Positions 36,780-46,446 of a stretch of DNA of 64,000 nt are shown one piece after another. The DNA comes from an uncultured Desulfatiglans sp. Its GTDB lineage: Bacteria; Desulfobacterota; DSM-4660; Desulfatiglandales; Desulfatiglandaceae. Location of the stretch: contig LR026961.1 of assembly GCA_900498135.1 (NCBI GenBank), forward strand, positions 3,516,868 through 3,580,867, written 5' to 3'. Below the pieces are notes generated by a model, which was not told the origin of the DNA, ran no database searches, and saw only the letters and a program-made list of their open reading frames with translations. Both the position numbers and the translations under genes were made by a program. Position 1 is the stretch's first letter. Every line of letters begins with the position of its first letter.

Positions 36780-39700
36780 GTGCGATCACCATCTGGGAAA
36801 GAAACCTTGCAGACCTCAAACCAGCCACGCCCCAGGCTTATCGTCAGCAACCGCCTCGAGGCGCTCGTGGAGCAGCTTTGCGCCATCCTCGAAGCGCCGC
36901 TGTCATCGCCCATGGCCGAGGAGACGATCGTCGTCCAGAGCCAGGGCATGGCGCACTGGTTGTCTATGCAGCTTGCCCGGCGGCTCGGGATCTGCGCCAA
37001 CGTGCGCTTTCCGTTCCCGAACGCCTTGGTGGAGGAGCTTTTCCGAAAGGTGATGCCCGGGATCCCGGAATCCTCCCCCTTCGAACCGGGTGTCATGACC
37101 TGGAGGATTATGAAGGTTTTGGGTGGATTCGTCAACGCCCCCGGCGTCGATTCGCTGAAGGCGTACCTCGGGCGGGGCGACGATCCGCTCAAGGCGCTGC
37201 AGCTGGCGGACCGGATCGCGGACACCTTCGACCAGTATCTGCTCTTCCGCCCGGAGATGATGCTCGCGTGGGAGGCGGGAGACGAGGCGCACTGGCAGGC
37301 CGAGCTTTGGCGCCGGATCCGTGCGGATGCGCCGCCCGTGCATCGGGCCGCCTTAGCGAAACGGTTTTTCGAAGCGATCCACGCCCTTCCGGAACCGCCC
37401 CCGGGGTTCCCCGAGCGGGTCGCGGTCTTCGGGATCTCGGCCCTGCCCCCCTTCCACCTGCACGTCTTGCGGGCGGCCGCGCGCTGGACCGAACTGAACG
37501 TCTTTCTCCTCAACCCGAGCCGGGAGTTCTGGGGGGATGTCGTGAGCGAGCGCGAGGCCGGAAGGCTCTCACGCCGCTCGGCCCGGCCGGTGGAACACCT
37601 CCACCTGGAGGGCGGCAACAGCCTCCTCGCCTCAATGGGTACCCTGGGGCGCGACTTCCTGGACCTCCTCCAGGAGCAGGACCTGGAGGAGACAGCCTGC
37701 TTCGAGCCGGAGCACCCGTCGACCCTTCTTGGCAGGGTTCAGGGGGACATCCTCGCCCTCCGGGAAGGCTTCGGAGAGGTGGATGCCGCCGGCCGGCCTG
37801 TCAAGCGGCAGGTTGTCGCGGGCGACGACTCCATCCAGATCCACGCCTGCCACGGGCCGCTCCGGGAGATGGAGGTGCTGCACGATGTCCTCCTGGATCT
37901 CTTCGAGCGGGATCCGCGGCTCGCCCCCTCCGATGTCCTCGTCATGGCGCCGGATATCGAGGCCTATGCCCCCTACATACGCGCCGTCTTCGATCAACCG
38001 GACGAAGGGGCCTCGCCGAAGATCCCCTTCAGCATCGCGGATCAGGGCCTGCGGCGCGAGGGAAGGCTGGTGGAGCCGTTCCTGGCGATCCTCGCCCTTG
38101 CAGGGGGACGCTTCAGGGCCGGCGAGGTCCTGGAGGTTTTGGAATGCCCTGCGGTCCTGGCGGCCTTCGATTTCGAAGAGGGCGACCTCGGTCTGATTCG
38201 GCGCTGGGTCCGGGAGAGCGGCGTCAGGTGGGGGATCGACGGAGAGAACCGGCGGGAGAAGGGGCTGCCGGCCTTCCCCGAGAACACGTGGCAGTCCGGG
38301 CTGGAGAGGCTTCTCCTCGGATACGCCATGCCCGGCCAGGGCGAGGCCCTTTTTGAGGGGATCCTCCCGTATGACGAACTGGAAGGGTCCGAGGCGGCGG
38401 TCCTCGGCAGCCTGGCCGAGTTTCTCGACCGTCTCTTCGGACATGCGAGGGGGCTCGGCCGCCCCCGGCCCCTCGAGGACTGGTCGCGGGATCTCGGCCT
38501 GCTCCTGGACACCCTGTTCCGTCCGTCCCCCGAAGACGAGACCGAGATGACGGTCATCCGGGAGGCGCTTCACCGCTTTTCATCGGATGCTGGGCTCGCC
38601 GGCTTCGAAGACGAGGTCGATGTCCGCACCATCCGCTGGGTCCTGGCGCGCAGCTTCGGACGGCAGGGCTTCGGCTACGGTTTCATGAGCGGCGGGGTGA
38701 CCTTTTGCGCCATGCTCCCGATGCGGAGCGTCCCCTTCAAGGTCATCTGCCTGACGGGCCTCGATCATGACGCGTTCCCGCGGTCCTTGCGGCCGCCGGG
38801 CTTCGACCTCATGGCCGCCCGGCCGCGCCGCGGGGACCGCTCCCGCCGCAACGATGACCGCTACCTTTTCCTCGAGACCCTGCTCTCCGCCCGGCGGAAC
38901 CTGATCCTGACCTACGTCGGGCGGAGCGCCCGGGACAACAGCCCCATCCCGCCGTCGGTGCTGGTCATGGAATTGCTCGACTATCTGGAGACGCATTTCG
39001 AACCGTCTTCGGCGCAGCCGCCGCGCGGCCCCGAGGCGGCCCAGGCCGGAGGGGCGGAAGGCGAAGGCGCTGCCCGCATGACCGATCTCTGCCTGACCAC
39101 CCACCACCTGCAGGCCTTTCACCCCGAGTATTTCACAAACGAGGGCAGGCTCTTCAGCTACGGGGCGGCACAGGCCGCAGCCGCCCGGAGGCTTCAGGAG
39201 GACCGCCGCCCGCCCGGCGCTTTCATTACCGGGCCGCTCCTCGATGAAGCCGGGGCGGTGGCCCGCGAATGGACCATCGAAGAGCTGAAGGCCTTCGTGG
39301 TGAACCCGGCCCGCTTCCTCCTGCAGCGCAGGCTCGATCTGGTGCTGGAGGAGCCGGAGACCCCTTTGGAGGACCGGGAGCTCTTCGAACTCGGCGGGCT
39401 CGAACGCTACCAGCTGCGTATGGACATCCTTTCGGCCCGCGAGGCCGGCAGGGACCCCGCGCGGGTTTACAGTGCGGCGCGCGCGGCCGGCCGGCTCCCT
39501 CACGGTCCGATGGGCCGGGCGTTTTTCGAGGCGGTCGAGGGCGAGGCGGCGGCCTTCTGGGAAAAGACGGGTCCCTATCTGGCCGGCGGCCCTTCTCCTC
39601 CACTGGATGTCGATCTTTTCCTCGGGGGTTGCAGGCTCACGGGGCGGCTTGGCGCCGTTTACCCCCAGGGGCTCGTGCACTACCGGGCCGCCCGTCTGAA

Positions 39701-40154
39701 GGCGCGGGACCGCTTGCGGCTGTGGATCGAGCACCTGGCATGGCATAGCCTCGCTGAGGCGGACCCTCCGAAGCCGAGCGTTCTGGCCGCCCTCGAAAAG
39801 CGCAACAAGGCCCTGGTGTGGACCGGCCGGTCCTATACGCCGCCCGAAGACGCGTCGGAGCTGCTGGCGAAGCTCCTGGCTTGGCTGCAGCGGGGCCTGG
39901 AGCGCCCGCTCCCGTTTTTCCCGGAATCGTCGATGGCCTTTGCAGAGGGCGTCCTCAAGAGGGGTGACCGGCCTGAGGCGGCGCTCGAGCGAGCGCGCCG
40001 ACAGTGGGAGGAAGACGCCTTTTCGAAGGGGGAGTGCTCCGACCCCTATTTCGATCTGTGCTTCGGCAGCGGCGATCCCCTGGACGAAGCGTTCGAGGAT
40101 CTGGCCGTGGACCTGTGCGGTCCGCTGCTCGAGCACGAGGAGGTCCTCTCATGA
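36780..40154 (+). CDS. recC: Exodeoxyribonuclease V subunit RecC
   Basis: A subunit of the RecBCD helicase-nuclease that processes double-strand breaks and recognises Chi; RecC itself is a catalytically dead helicase/nuclease-like protein. Typical segments are VSNRLEALVEQL, VVQSQGMAHWLSMQLA, VRFPFPNALVEELF, the IHACHGPLREMEVLHD motif and CLTGLDHDAFPR. Up to 1124 residues from a GTG at 36780; a TTG at 36807 is a possible alternative, since the first 10 residues are not family-like and no good ribosome site is seen. Its stop overlaps recB as ATGA. The order recC-recB-recD is complete. Confidence 0.95.
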   Translation: MRSPSGKETLQTSNQPRPRLIVSNRLEALVEQLCAILEAPLSSPMAEETIVVQSQGMAHWLSMQLARRLGICANVRFPFPNALVEELFRKVMPGIPESSPFEPGVMTWRIMKVLGGFVNAPGVDSLKAYLGRGDDPLKALQLADRIADTFDQYLLFRPEMMLAWEAGDEAHWQAELWRRIRADAPPVHRAALAKRFFEAIHALPEPPPGFPERVAVFGISALPPFHLHVLRAAARWTELNVFLLNPSREFWGDVVSEREAGRLSRRSARPVEHLHLEGGNSLLASMGTLGRDFLDLLQEQDLEETACFEPEHPSTLLGRVQGDILALREGFGEVDAAGRPVKRQVVAGDDSIQIHACHGPLREMEVLHDVLLDLFERDPRLAPSDVLVMAPDIEAYAPYIRAVFDQPDEGASPKIPFSIADQGLRREGRLVEPFLAILALAGGRFRAGEVLEVLECPAVLAAFDFEEGDLGLIRRWVRESGVRWGIDGENRREKGLPAFPENTWQSGLERLLLGYAMPGQGEALFEGILPYDELEGSEAAVLGSLAEFLDRLFGHARGLGRPRPLEDWSRDLGLLLDTLFRPSPEDETEMTVIREALHRFSSDAGLAGFEDEVDVRTIRWVLARSFGRQGFGYGFMSGGVTFCAMLPMRSVPFKVICLTGLDHDAFPRSLRPPGFDLMAARPRRGDRSRRNDDRYLFLETLLSARRNLILTYVGRSARDNSPIPPSVLVMELLDYLETHFEPSSAQPPRGPEAAQAGGAEGEGAARMTDLCLTTHHLQAFHPEYFTNEGRLFSYGAAQAAAARRLQEDRRPPGAFITGPLLDEAGAVAREWTIEELKAFVVNPARFLLQRRLDLVLEEPETPLEDRELFELGGLERYQLRMDILSAREAGRDPARVYSAARAAGRLPHGPMGRAFFEAVEGEAAAFWEKTGPYLAGGPSPPLDVDLFLGGCRLTGRLGAVYPQGLVHYRAARLKARDRLRLWIEHLAWHSLAEADPPKPSVLAALEKRNKALVWTGRSYTPPEDASELLAKLLAWLQRGLERPLPFFPESSMAFAEGVLKRGDRPEAALERARRQWEEDAFSKGECSDPYFDLCFGSGDPLDEAFEDLAVDLCGPLLEHEEVLS

Positions 40155-43100
40155 GCGCCGCCCCCCTGTTCGATCTCGCGCGGAGCCCCCTGGACGGCGT
40201 CAACCTGATCGAGGCGAGCGCCGGTACGGGGAAGACCTACGCCATCACGGGGCTTTTTCTCCGCCTGCTGCTCGAAAAAGGGCTCCCGGTGAGCGACATC
40301 CTGGTCGTGACCTTTACGGAGGCGGCGACGGCGGAGCTCAAGGACCGCATCCGGCGGCGGCTCCGCGAGGCCGAGGCGTGGCTTGCCGGGGAGGAAAAGG
40401 AGGACCCGCTCCTCGAGGCGCTCTTTGCAGACTCCGCGCGGCCCGAGGTTCTGCGCCGGCGTCTGCGGCTGGCGGTGAGCGGCTTCGACGAGGCGGCGAT
40501 CTTCACGATCCACGGATTCTGCCAGCGGATGCTGCACGAAAAGGCCTTCGAGAGCGGGGTCCTTTTCGATACGGAGCTGCGGCCCGACCTGACCGACCTC
40601 AACCGCGAAGGGGTCGAGGACTTCTGGCGGCGGCATGTCTACGCGGCGCACCCTTTCTTCCTGCGGTACCTCCTGCATGAGGGCGTCGGGGTGGACGACT
40701 TCCTGGAGCTGCTTCAGAAGCGCGTGGCGCACCCCGATCTTCAGATCCTCCCCGACCCCCTGGAGGCGGAGGGCCCCTTCAGGGCGGCGCTCGAGCGGGC
40801 CGAGGAACTCACCGCGGAGCTCCGCGGGCTCTGGACCCGAGCCGGGGGGGATGTCTGCGGGATCCTCCAGGCGGGCGACTGTCTGAAGAGACGGCCCTAC
40901 AACCCGGAGCAGATCCCCGGCTGGTGGGAGGCGTTCGGCCGCAGCCTGGCCGGAGGCGTGAACGGCCTGCTGGGCTCGGAGGAACTGCCGCGCTTCAGCG
41001 CCGCCAGGATTCGGACGGCCGTCAGAAAGGGCAAGAACGCGCCCGAGCATCCCTTCTTCGATCGGTGCGAGGAGGCGGAAGGGGCGCTCTTGGAGTTGAA
41101 GGCCGCCTGCGACCGGATGCTCCTCCAGTTCAAGCGGCGCCTGTTCGACGAGGCCCCGCAGATGATTGCGCTCCGCAAGCGGGAGCTGAATATCCAGTCG
41201 TTCGACGACTTGCTCCTGAGCGTCTACGAGGCCCTGCGCTCGAGCGCCGGGGCCGGGCTCACGAAAGGCGTGCGGGCCCGCTTCAAGGCCGCCCTGATCG
41301 ACGAGTTTCAGGACACGGACCCGATCCAGTACGGGATATTCAAGACCCTTTTCGGCGGCGGGGACGCGGTCCTGTTTCTCATCGGAGACCCGAAGCAGGC
41401 CATTTACGGTTTCCGGGGGGCGGATGTCTTCGCGTACATGCAGGCCGCCAGGGAGGCCGAAAGGCGCTACACCCTCGGCGAGAACTGGCGGAGCGAGCCC
41501 GGCCTCGTCAAGGCGGTGAACGCCTTCTTCGATGCCTCCCCCGAACCCTTCCTCTTCGAGGAGATCCCCTTTCAGCCGGTCGCCCCGGCGGCGGCGAAGG
41601 TGCACGAAGCGCTCAGGATGGAAGGTCCGGAGGGCGAACGGGCGCCCTTCCAGCTCTGGTTCATGGAGCCCCCCGAAGGCGAAGCGGTGTGGCTCAAGGG
41701 GAAAGGGAGGGAGGCCGTCCAGGAGGCGGTGGCGGCCGGGATCGTCCGGCTCCTGCAGCTCGGACGGGAGGGCCGGGCCGCGGTCGGCGGCAGGCCCTTG
41801 CAGGAAAAGGACATCGCCGTCCTGGTGCGCCGCAACATCGAGGCGAGACGCCTGCAGGAGCGCCTCCGCGAGGACGGGGTCCACAGCGTCCTTTACAGCA
41901 CGGGAAACCTCTTCGATGCCCCGGAGGCCCTCGAGATGGAGCGGATCCTGGCCGCCAGTCTCGAGCCCGAAAACGACCGGCTGGTGAAAGCGGCTCTTGT
42001 CACCCGGGCGCTCGGTCTGGGCGGCGACGAGCTCTATGCCCGCCGGGAGGACGAGGTGTGGTGGGAGGCGGTGCTCGGGCGCTTCCGGGCCTTCCACGAG
42101 ATCTGGCGCCGCCGGGGCCTGTTGACCCTGGTCCGCCGCATCCTCCTGGAGGGCCGAACGCTGGAACGCCTCGCGGCCCTGCCGGACGGCGAGCGCCGCT
42201 GCACCAACGTCCTCCACCTGGCCGAGGTGCTGCACCAAGAAGCCGTCGAAGGCCGGCGCACCATGGAAGGGGCCCTCAAATGGCTCCGCGATCAGCGGGA
42301 CGCCTCGACCCCCCGTTTGGACGAGCACCAGCTGCGCCTCGAAAGCGACCGGGAGGCGGTCACCCTGATCACCGTGCACCGCGCCAAGGGCCTCGAATGG
42401 CCCGTGGTTTTCTGCCCGTTCATGTGGGACGGCATCCGTTCCCGGAGGGAGGGGGAGCCGATCCTCTTCCATGACCCGGAGCGGGACGGGCGGCTTACCC
42501 TGGACCTCGGCAGCGATTTCTGGGAGGCGAACCGGCTGTGGGCGGACCGGGAGGAACTCGCCGAGGGGTGCCGGCTGCTTTACGTGGCGCTCACGCGCGC
42601 GAAGAGCCGCTGCACCTTCGTCTGGGGGCGGTTCAGAGACGCCGACCGGTCGGCGCCGGCCTACATCCTGCACCACACCGGTTTGCCGGGGGAGGAGCGG
42701 ACAGCCGGGAAGGCGGGCCCCCTGCCTGAAGGGGGCGGGGCCGACGCCTTGCGCGGGAGGGTCGAGGCGCTCGCTGCCCTGGCCGGCGGGGCGATCCATG
42801 TGAGTCAGCCGCCGGCCAGGCGCACCGGTGAAACACTGCCGCCTGCAGGAGCCCGCCGCGCGGGGACTGCCGCGCGCGTCTTCAAGGGGCGGGTGGAGCG
42901 CGCCTGGTCGCTCGCGAGCTTCTCCTCCCTTACGGCGGCCTACGACGGAAGAGAAGGGGATGCGCGTGATGTCGATCCACTCGTGGCAGGGGAGCCCGAA
43001 AGCGCCCTGGCCGCGATCGAAGAGGCGGCCGCGCCCGAGGGCGGGTTTGCCTTCCCGCGCGGCACGAGGGCGGGCACCTGCCTGCATGCCGTGATGGAGT

Positions 43101-43786
43101 GCCTCGATTTCGCGCCGGCGGCGCGGGGCACACTGGGTCCGCTCGTGCGGGAAAAGCTGGCGCTGCACGGGTTCGAGGCCGCCTGGGAGGAGCCGGTTGC
43201 AGCGATGATCCGGCGCGTTCTCGAGGTCCCGCTCGAAGACGGGGAGGGGACCTTCACCCTCTCGGAGGTCGGGCTTGCGGAGCGGCTGAACGAACTGGGG
43301 TTCTATTTTCCACTCCAGCCGGTGAGCCCCCGGTCCCTGCGCGCCGTCTTCGCCCGCCACGCGGCGCGGGCGCCTTCGAGCCTCTTTCCGGAGCCCCTCG
43401 GCCGCCTGACCTTCGCCCCGGTGCAGGGCTTCATGCGGGGGTTCATCGACCTCGTCTTCGAGCGCGCCGGCCGCTACTACCTCGTCGACTGGAAGTCGAA
43501 CTTCCTGGGCGCCCGGGTCGAAGACTACGGCCCCGGCCGGCTGCTGCGCGAGATGGAGTCGTCCGTCTATATCCTCCAGTATCACCTCTACGTGGTGGCG
43601 CTGAACCGCTATCTCGCGCTGCGCCTGCCGGGCTACCGCTACAAGACGCATTTCGGCGGCGTCTACTATGTTTTCATGCGCGGCGTGGACCCGTCGCGCG
43701 GCGGCCGCTACGGGGTCTTCCGCGACAAACCGTCTTCGGCGCTGATCGAAGACCTGACCGTAAACCTGATGGGTGGTGGCTCATGA
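40151..43786 (+). CDS. recB: Exodeoxyribonuclease V subunit RecB
   Basis: A 1211-residue SF1 helicase with a C-terminal nuclease domain. Walker A is ASAGTGKTYAI, motif II is LIDEFQDTDPIQY, motif III is LIGDPKQAIYGFRGAD and motif VI includes RLLYVALTRAKSRC. The RecB nuclease core is seen as GFMRGFIDLVFE, then YYLVDWKSNFLG with the catalytic D and K. It is coupled to recC and recD by 4-base overlaps, and all helicase and nuclease residues I can check are present, so the enzyme should be active. Confidence 0.96.
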   Translation: MSAAPLFDLARSPLDGVNLIEASAGTGKTYAITGLFLRLLLEKGLPVSDILVVTFTEAATAELKDRIRRRLREAEAWLAGEEKEDPLLEALFADSARPEVLRRRLRLAVSGFDEAAIFTIHGFCQRMLHEKAFESGVLFDTELRPDLTDLNREGVEDFWRRHVYAAHPFFLRYLLHEGVGVDDFLELLQKRVAHPDLQILPDPLEAEGPFRAALERAEELTAELRGLWTRAGGDVCGILQAGDCLKRRPYNPEQIPGWWEAFGRSLAGGVNGLLGSEELPRFSAARIRTAVRKGKNAPEHPFFDRCEEAEGALLELKAACDRMLLQFKRRLFDEAPQMIALRKRELNIQSFDDLLLSVYEALRSSAGAGLTKGVRARFKAALIDEFQDTDPIQYGIFKTLFGGGDAVLFLIGDPKQAIYGFRGADVFAYMQAAREAERRYTLGENWRSEPGLVKAVNAFFDASPEPFLFEEIPFQPVAPAAAKVHEALRMEGPEGERAPFQLWFMEPPEGEAVWLKGKGREAVQEAVAAGIVRLLQLGREGRAAVGGRPLQEKDIAVLVRRNIEARRLQERLREDGVHSVLYSTGNLFDAPEALEMERILAASLEPENDRLVKAALVTRALGLGGDELYARREDEVWWEAVLGRFRAFHEIWRRRGLLTLVRRILLEGRTLERLAALPDGERRCTNVLHLAEVLHQEAVEGRRTMEGALKWLRDQRDASTPRLDEHQLRLESDREAVTLITVHRAKGLEWPVVFCPFMWDGIRSRREGEPILFHDPERDGRLTLDLGSDFWEANRLWADREELAEGCRLLYVALTRAKSRCTFVWGRFRDADRSAPAYILHHTGLPGEERTAGKAGPLPEGGGADALRGRVEALAALAGGAIHVSQPPARRTGETLPPAGARRAGTAARVFKGRVERAWSLASFSSLTAAYDGREGDARDVDPLVAGEPESALAAIEEAAAPEGGFAFPRGTRAGTCLHAVMECLDFAPAARGTLGPLVREKLALHGFEAAWEEPVAAMIRRVLEVPLEDGEGTFTLSEVGLAERLNELGFYFPLQPVSPRSLRAVFARHAARAPSSLFPEPLGRLTFAPVQGFMRGFIDLVFERAGRYYLVDWKSNFLGARVEDYGPGRLLREMESSVYILQYHLYVVALNRYLALRLPGYRYKTHFGGVYYVFMRGVDPSRGGRYGVFRDKPSSALIEDLTVNLMGGGS

Positions 43787-45651
43787 CGGGACAGACAAGC
43801 GCCTTTTTGACTGCGAAGAGGATCGAAGAAGGCCTGAGCCGTCTCGACCTGCACTTCGCCCGGCTGATGGAACGGCTGTCGCAGGTGTCCGACCCCGGCT
43901 TGACGGCCGTCGCCGCCCTGGCAAGCCGCGCCACGCGCGAGGGGCATGTCTGTCTGGACCTGCGGCGGCTGAGGGCGGCGGGGCAGGGTTCCTTGTCCGA
44001 AGAGGCATGGAACTACAGGCTCGGCAGGTTCGCCTGGCTCGGCGAGCGGCCTGAGCGGCTGCTGAGCACCGCGGTCGTGGGGCGGCCTGGAGAGCGCCGT
44101 CCCATGATCCTGGACGATGCCGGCAGGCTTTACCTTTACCGCTACTGGGCCTATGAAAACGACCTGGTCCAGTGGGTCCGCAGACGGTCCGAGAGGCTGA
44201 TTCCCGCTCCCGATACGGCCCTGGTCCGCGCCATCCTGAACAGGCTTTTTCCGCAGGGCGAAACCCCCGATTGGCAGCAGGCGGCGGCCCTGACGGCCCT
44301 CCTCAAGCCGTTCTGCATCATCTCCGGAGGGCCCGGGACCGGGAAGACGACGACTGTCGCCCGCATTCTGGCCCTCCTCCTGGAGCTCGGACCTCCGCAG
44401 GCTCTGCGGGTCCGTCTGGCGGCCCCGACGGGCAAGGCCGCTGCGCGCCTCCAGGAGTCGATCAGCACGGTCCGCAAGGGCCTGGCGGTCGACCCGGCCG
44501 TCCGGGAGCGGATCCCGGGGGATGTGTCCACAGTGCACCGCCTGCTCGGGAGCATTGCCGGGTCGCCCTACTTCAGGCACAACGCGGCTCATCCGCTGAC
44601 CGCCGATGTGGTGGTGGTGGACGAGGCCTCCATGCTCGACCTGGCCCTCATGAGCAAGCTGACGGCTGCCCTGCCCGAAGATGCGCGTTTGATCCTCCTT
44701 GGCGACAAGGACCAGCTCGCCTCGGTCGAGGCCGGTGCGGTCCTCGGCGACCTCTGCGATCAGGGGCGCGGAGGGGCCTTTTCGCCCGCCCTGGGGGCGC
44801 TCCTCGAAAAGACGCTGGACTTTCCTCAGACCGCGGGTGAGAATGAGCCGATGCTGAGCGACTGCATCATCGAGCTGCGGAAGAACTACCGTTTCGGCGA
44901 GCGCAGCGGCATCGGGGCCGTAAGCGCGGCAGTGAAGGAGGGTGCGGTTGAACGGGCCCTCGCCTGCTTCAACCGTTCTCCGCAGCTTGTCTGGCGCTCC
45001 GCGCCCCCGGCCGCCCGGTTGATGGAGGCCTTGAAGGAGGCGGTCCTGAGCGGCTACGGGCCCTGCCTCGAAGACCTCTCCGAGGACGGCCTCTTCGAGC
45101 GCTTCGACCGGTTCCGCATCCTGAGCCCGGTGCGCGAAGGTCCTTACGGGGTCGTTCATCTGAACCGGGTCGTTCGTTCGATCCTGGAGCGGGCCGGGTG
45201 GGCGGCGCCGGGCGGGGTCTGGTACCCCGGGCGGCCGGTGATGGTGACCCGCAACGACTACCGCCTCAGGCTGTTCAATGGGGACGTGGGGATTACGGTT
45301 CCGGACGCGGAGGCGGAGGGCGGCCTCCGCGTGGTCTTCCCGGGGGCGCAAGGCGTGGTCAGGCGCTTTCATCCACTGCGCCTCCCGGCGCACGAGACGG
45401 TTTACGCCATGACGGTCCACAAGGCCCAGGGATCCGAATTCGACGAGGTGCTGCTCGTCCTGCCCGACCGGGACAACCCCCTGATGACGCGGGAGCTCAT
45501 CTACACCGCCCTTACCCGGGCGCGGCGCAGGGTGGCGGTGCTGGGAGACGAGGCCCTCTTTGCGGCGGCCGCCGGCCGCAGGATCGAACGCTCGAGCGGG
45601 CTCAGGGACGCCCTCTGGGGCGTGGGAGCCAGTCCGCAAGGGTGGGACTGA
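43783..45651 (+). CDS. recD: Exodeoxyribonuclease V subunit RecD
   Basis: A 622-residue 5'-3' SF1 helicase subunit of RecBCD. Walker A is GGPGTGKTTT, Walker B is VVVDEASMLDL, and the C-terminal motifs are MTVHKAQGSEFDEV and ELIYTALTRAR. The gene starts within the recB stop (ATGA). The last ten residues (GVGASPQGWD) and the TGA are written by sequence belonging to the dispersed element (copy 8), suggesting the original 3' end was replaced by element insertion. The change lies outside the helicase core and probably does not affect function. Confidence 0.95.
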   Translation: MTGQTSAFLTAKRIEEGLSRLDLHFARLMERLSQVSDPGLTAVAALASRATREGHVCLDLRRLRAAGQGSLSEEAWNYRLGRFAWLGERPERLLSTAVVGRPGERRPMILDDAGRLYLYRYWAYENDLVQWVRRRSERLIPAPDTALVRAILNRLFPQGETPDWQQAAALTALLKPFCIISGGPGTGKTTTVARILALLLELGPPQALRVRLAAPTGKAAARLQESISTVRKGLAVDPAVRERIPGDVSTVHRLLGSIAGSPYFRHNAAHPLTADVVVVDEASMLDLALMSKLTAALPEDARLILLGDKDQLASVEAGAVLGDLCDQGRGGAFSPALGALLEKTLDFPQTAGENEPMLSDCIIELRKNYRFGERSGIGAVSAAVKEGAVERALACFNRSPQLVWRSAPPAARLMEALKEAVLSGYGPCLEDLSEDGLFERFDRFRILSPVREGPYGVVHLNRVVRSILERAGWAAPGGVWYPGRPVMVTRNDYRLRLFNGDVGITVPDAEAEGGLRVVFPGAQGVVRRFHPLRLPAHETVYAMTVHKAQGSEFDEVLLVLPDRDNPLMTRELIYTALTRARRRVAVLGDEALFAAAAGRRIERSSGLRDALWGVGASPQGWD

Positions 45652-45762
45652 ATCCGCGAAGCGTGTGAAGAAACTGGGACCCGCCCCGCAGGGGTGGGAC
45701 TGAGCACGCGAAGCGTGTGAAGAAATATCCTCATTTCAGGGTGGAAACCCGGGTCTTAACGG
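45621..45762 (+). repeat. Dispersed element copy 8 (hairpin module, duplicated)
   Basis: Two tandem copies of the GGGAC...GTGGGACTGA plus hairpin module, followed by the right end (CCTCATTT, damaged) and right arm (GTGGAAACCCGGGTC). The second hairpin is CACGC-GAA-GCGTG (45705-45717), a base-paired variant of CACCC-GAA-GGGTG in copy 2. The first module forms the end of recD. The left half of the element is missing. Confidence 0.8.
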
Positions 45763-46005
45763 GAATCCCCGTCGGACGGACAATCGATAGGGTTGAAGAA
45801 GAAACGACGCGTTCTTTCTGCAGCGCATGGATGAGCCATTCATTTCTTGTGTAAAATTAGGCAAGGAGTCATTTGCGCTTTTATGTGATTTTGAATATTC
45901 TAAATTTGGATGTTTTAATATAACTTCCTGTTTTTAAGTGTTTGTAGTGTAGAATCAGCAGGCTTTGACAGGGAACGACCCATTCTTTCGAGGAGGAGAA
46001 ATACG
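45652..46005. other. Intergenic region with AT-rich promoter island
   Basis: Contains the remainder of element copy 8, then, from about 45840 to 45960, a strikingly AT-rich stretch in an otherwise GC-rich window. A candidate promoter lies at 45891-45919. No gene is seen. Confidence 0.5.
45891..45919 (+). promoter_or_regulatory. Candidate sigma-70 promoter of the DUF5661-like gene
   Basis: TTGAAT at 45891-45896 and TTTAAT at 45914-45919 are separated by 17 bases. This sits inside the AT-rich island and would give a leader of about 80 bases for the gene at 46006. Confidence 0.4.
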
Positions 46006-46446
46006 ATGCAGGTTCCGCAATACGTGACGGTTGACGAGGTGCAGAAGGTCTGCAGGGAGCTGAAGTTGAGCGACTGGACGGCCAAACAGGTGCCGGAAGT
46101 GTCTCTGGAAGAGGCGAAGGTGATTCTGCAAGGGGTCAATGTGGAAAATATGCCGATCGATCTCGGGGAGTTCCGGGACGGTCTGCAGGTGGAATTGGAG
46201 CACGGTATGCAGTTTGCCGATGCGAACGTGACGAACAACCACCCCGTGTTGACCGGTATGATCGTCCTGGCGCACCTGAAGGAGTCCCTCGACTACTACA
46301 GGCTGCTCGAAGTGGCCGAACTAGAGGGCGACCTGGTGAAGGCTGTGGCTGCCGGCAATCTGGAGAAGGTGCAGAAATATTACAAGAGGCTTGCCGAGGC
46401 CCGCATCGCCCTCAGCGAAGCGGAGCTGAAGCGTCTGGGCGGATAA
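46006..46446 (+). CDS. DUF5661-like protein
   Basis: A 146-residue soluble protein. The core IDLGEFRDGLQVELEHGMQF, then NVTNNHPVLTGMIVLAHLKE, then LDYYRLL resembles the DUF5661 family, whose function is unknown. Histidines and acidic residues (ELEHG, AHLKE) spaced as in helical metal-binding proteins are conserved in appearance. The C-terminal third is a charged helix. A strong ribosome site (GAGGAGGAG) and an AT-rich promoter region suggest high expression. No co-transcribed neighbour. Confidence 0.8.
   Translation: MQVPQYVTVDEVQKVCRELKLSDWTAKQVPEVSLEEAKVILQGVNVENMPIDLGEFRDGLQVELEHGMQFADANVTNNHPVLTGMIVLAHLKESLDYYRLLEVAELEGDLVKAVAAGNLEKVQKYYKRLAEARIALSEAELKRLGG

Noticed and set aside
36722..37618. 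Extended N-terminus of acetoacetyl-CoA synthetase
   Set aside because: The extension is antisense to recC and unlike the family. The normal family start is the ATG at 36721 with full-length homology from there.
40046..43651. Very long antisense open frame opposite recB (and similar ones opposite cooS, recC and the DASS gene)
   Set aside because: Long reverse frames are expected opposite high-GC genes. These have skewed composition, no ribosome sites and no recognisable domains, whereas the sense genes have full catalytic motifs.
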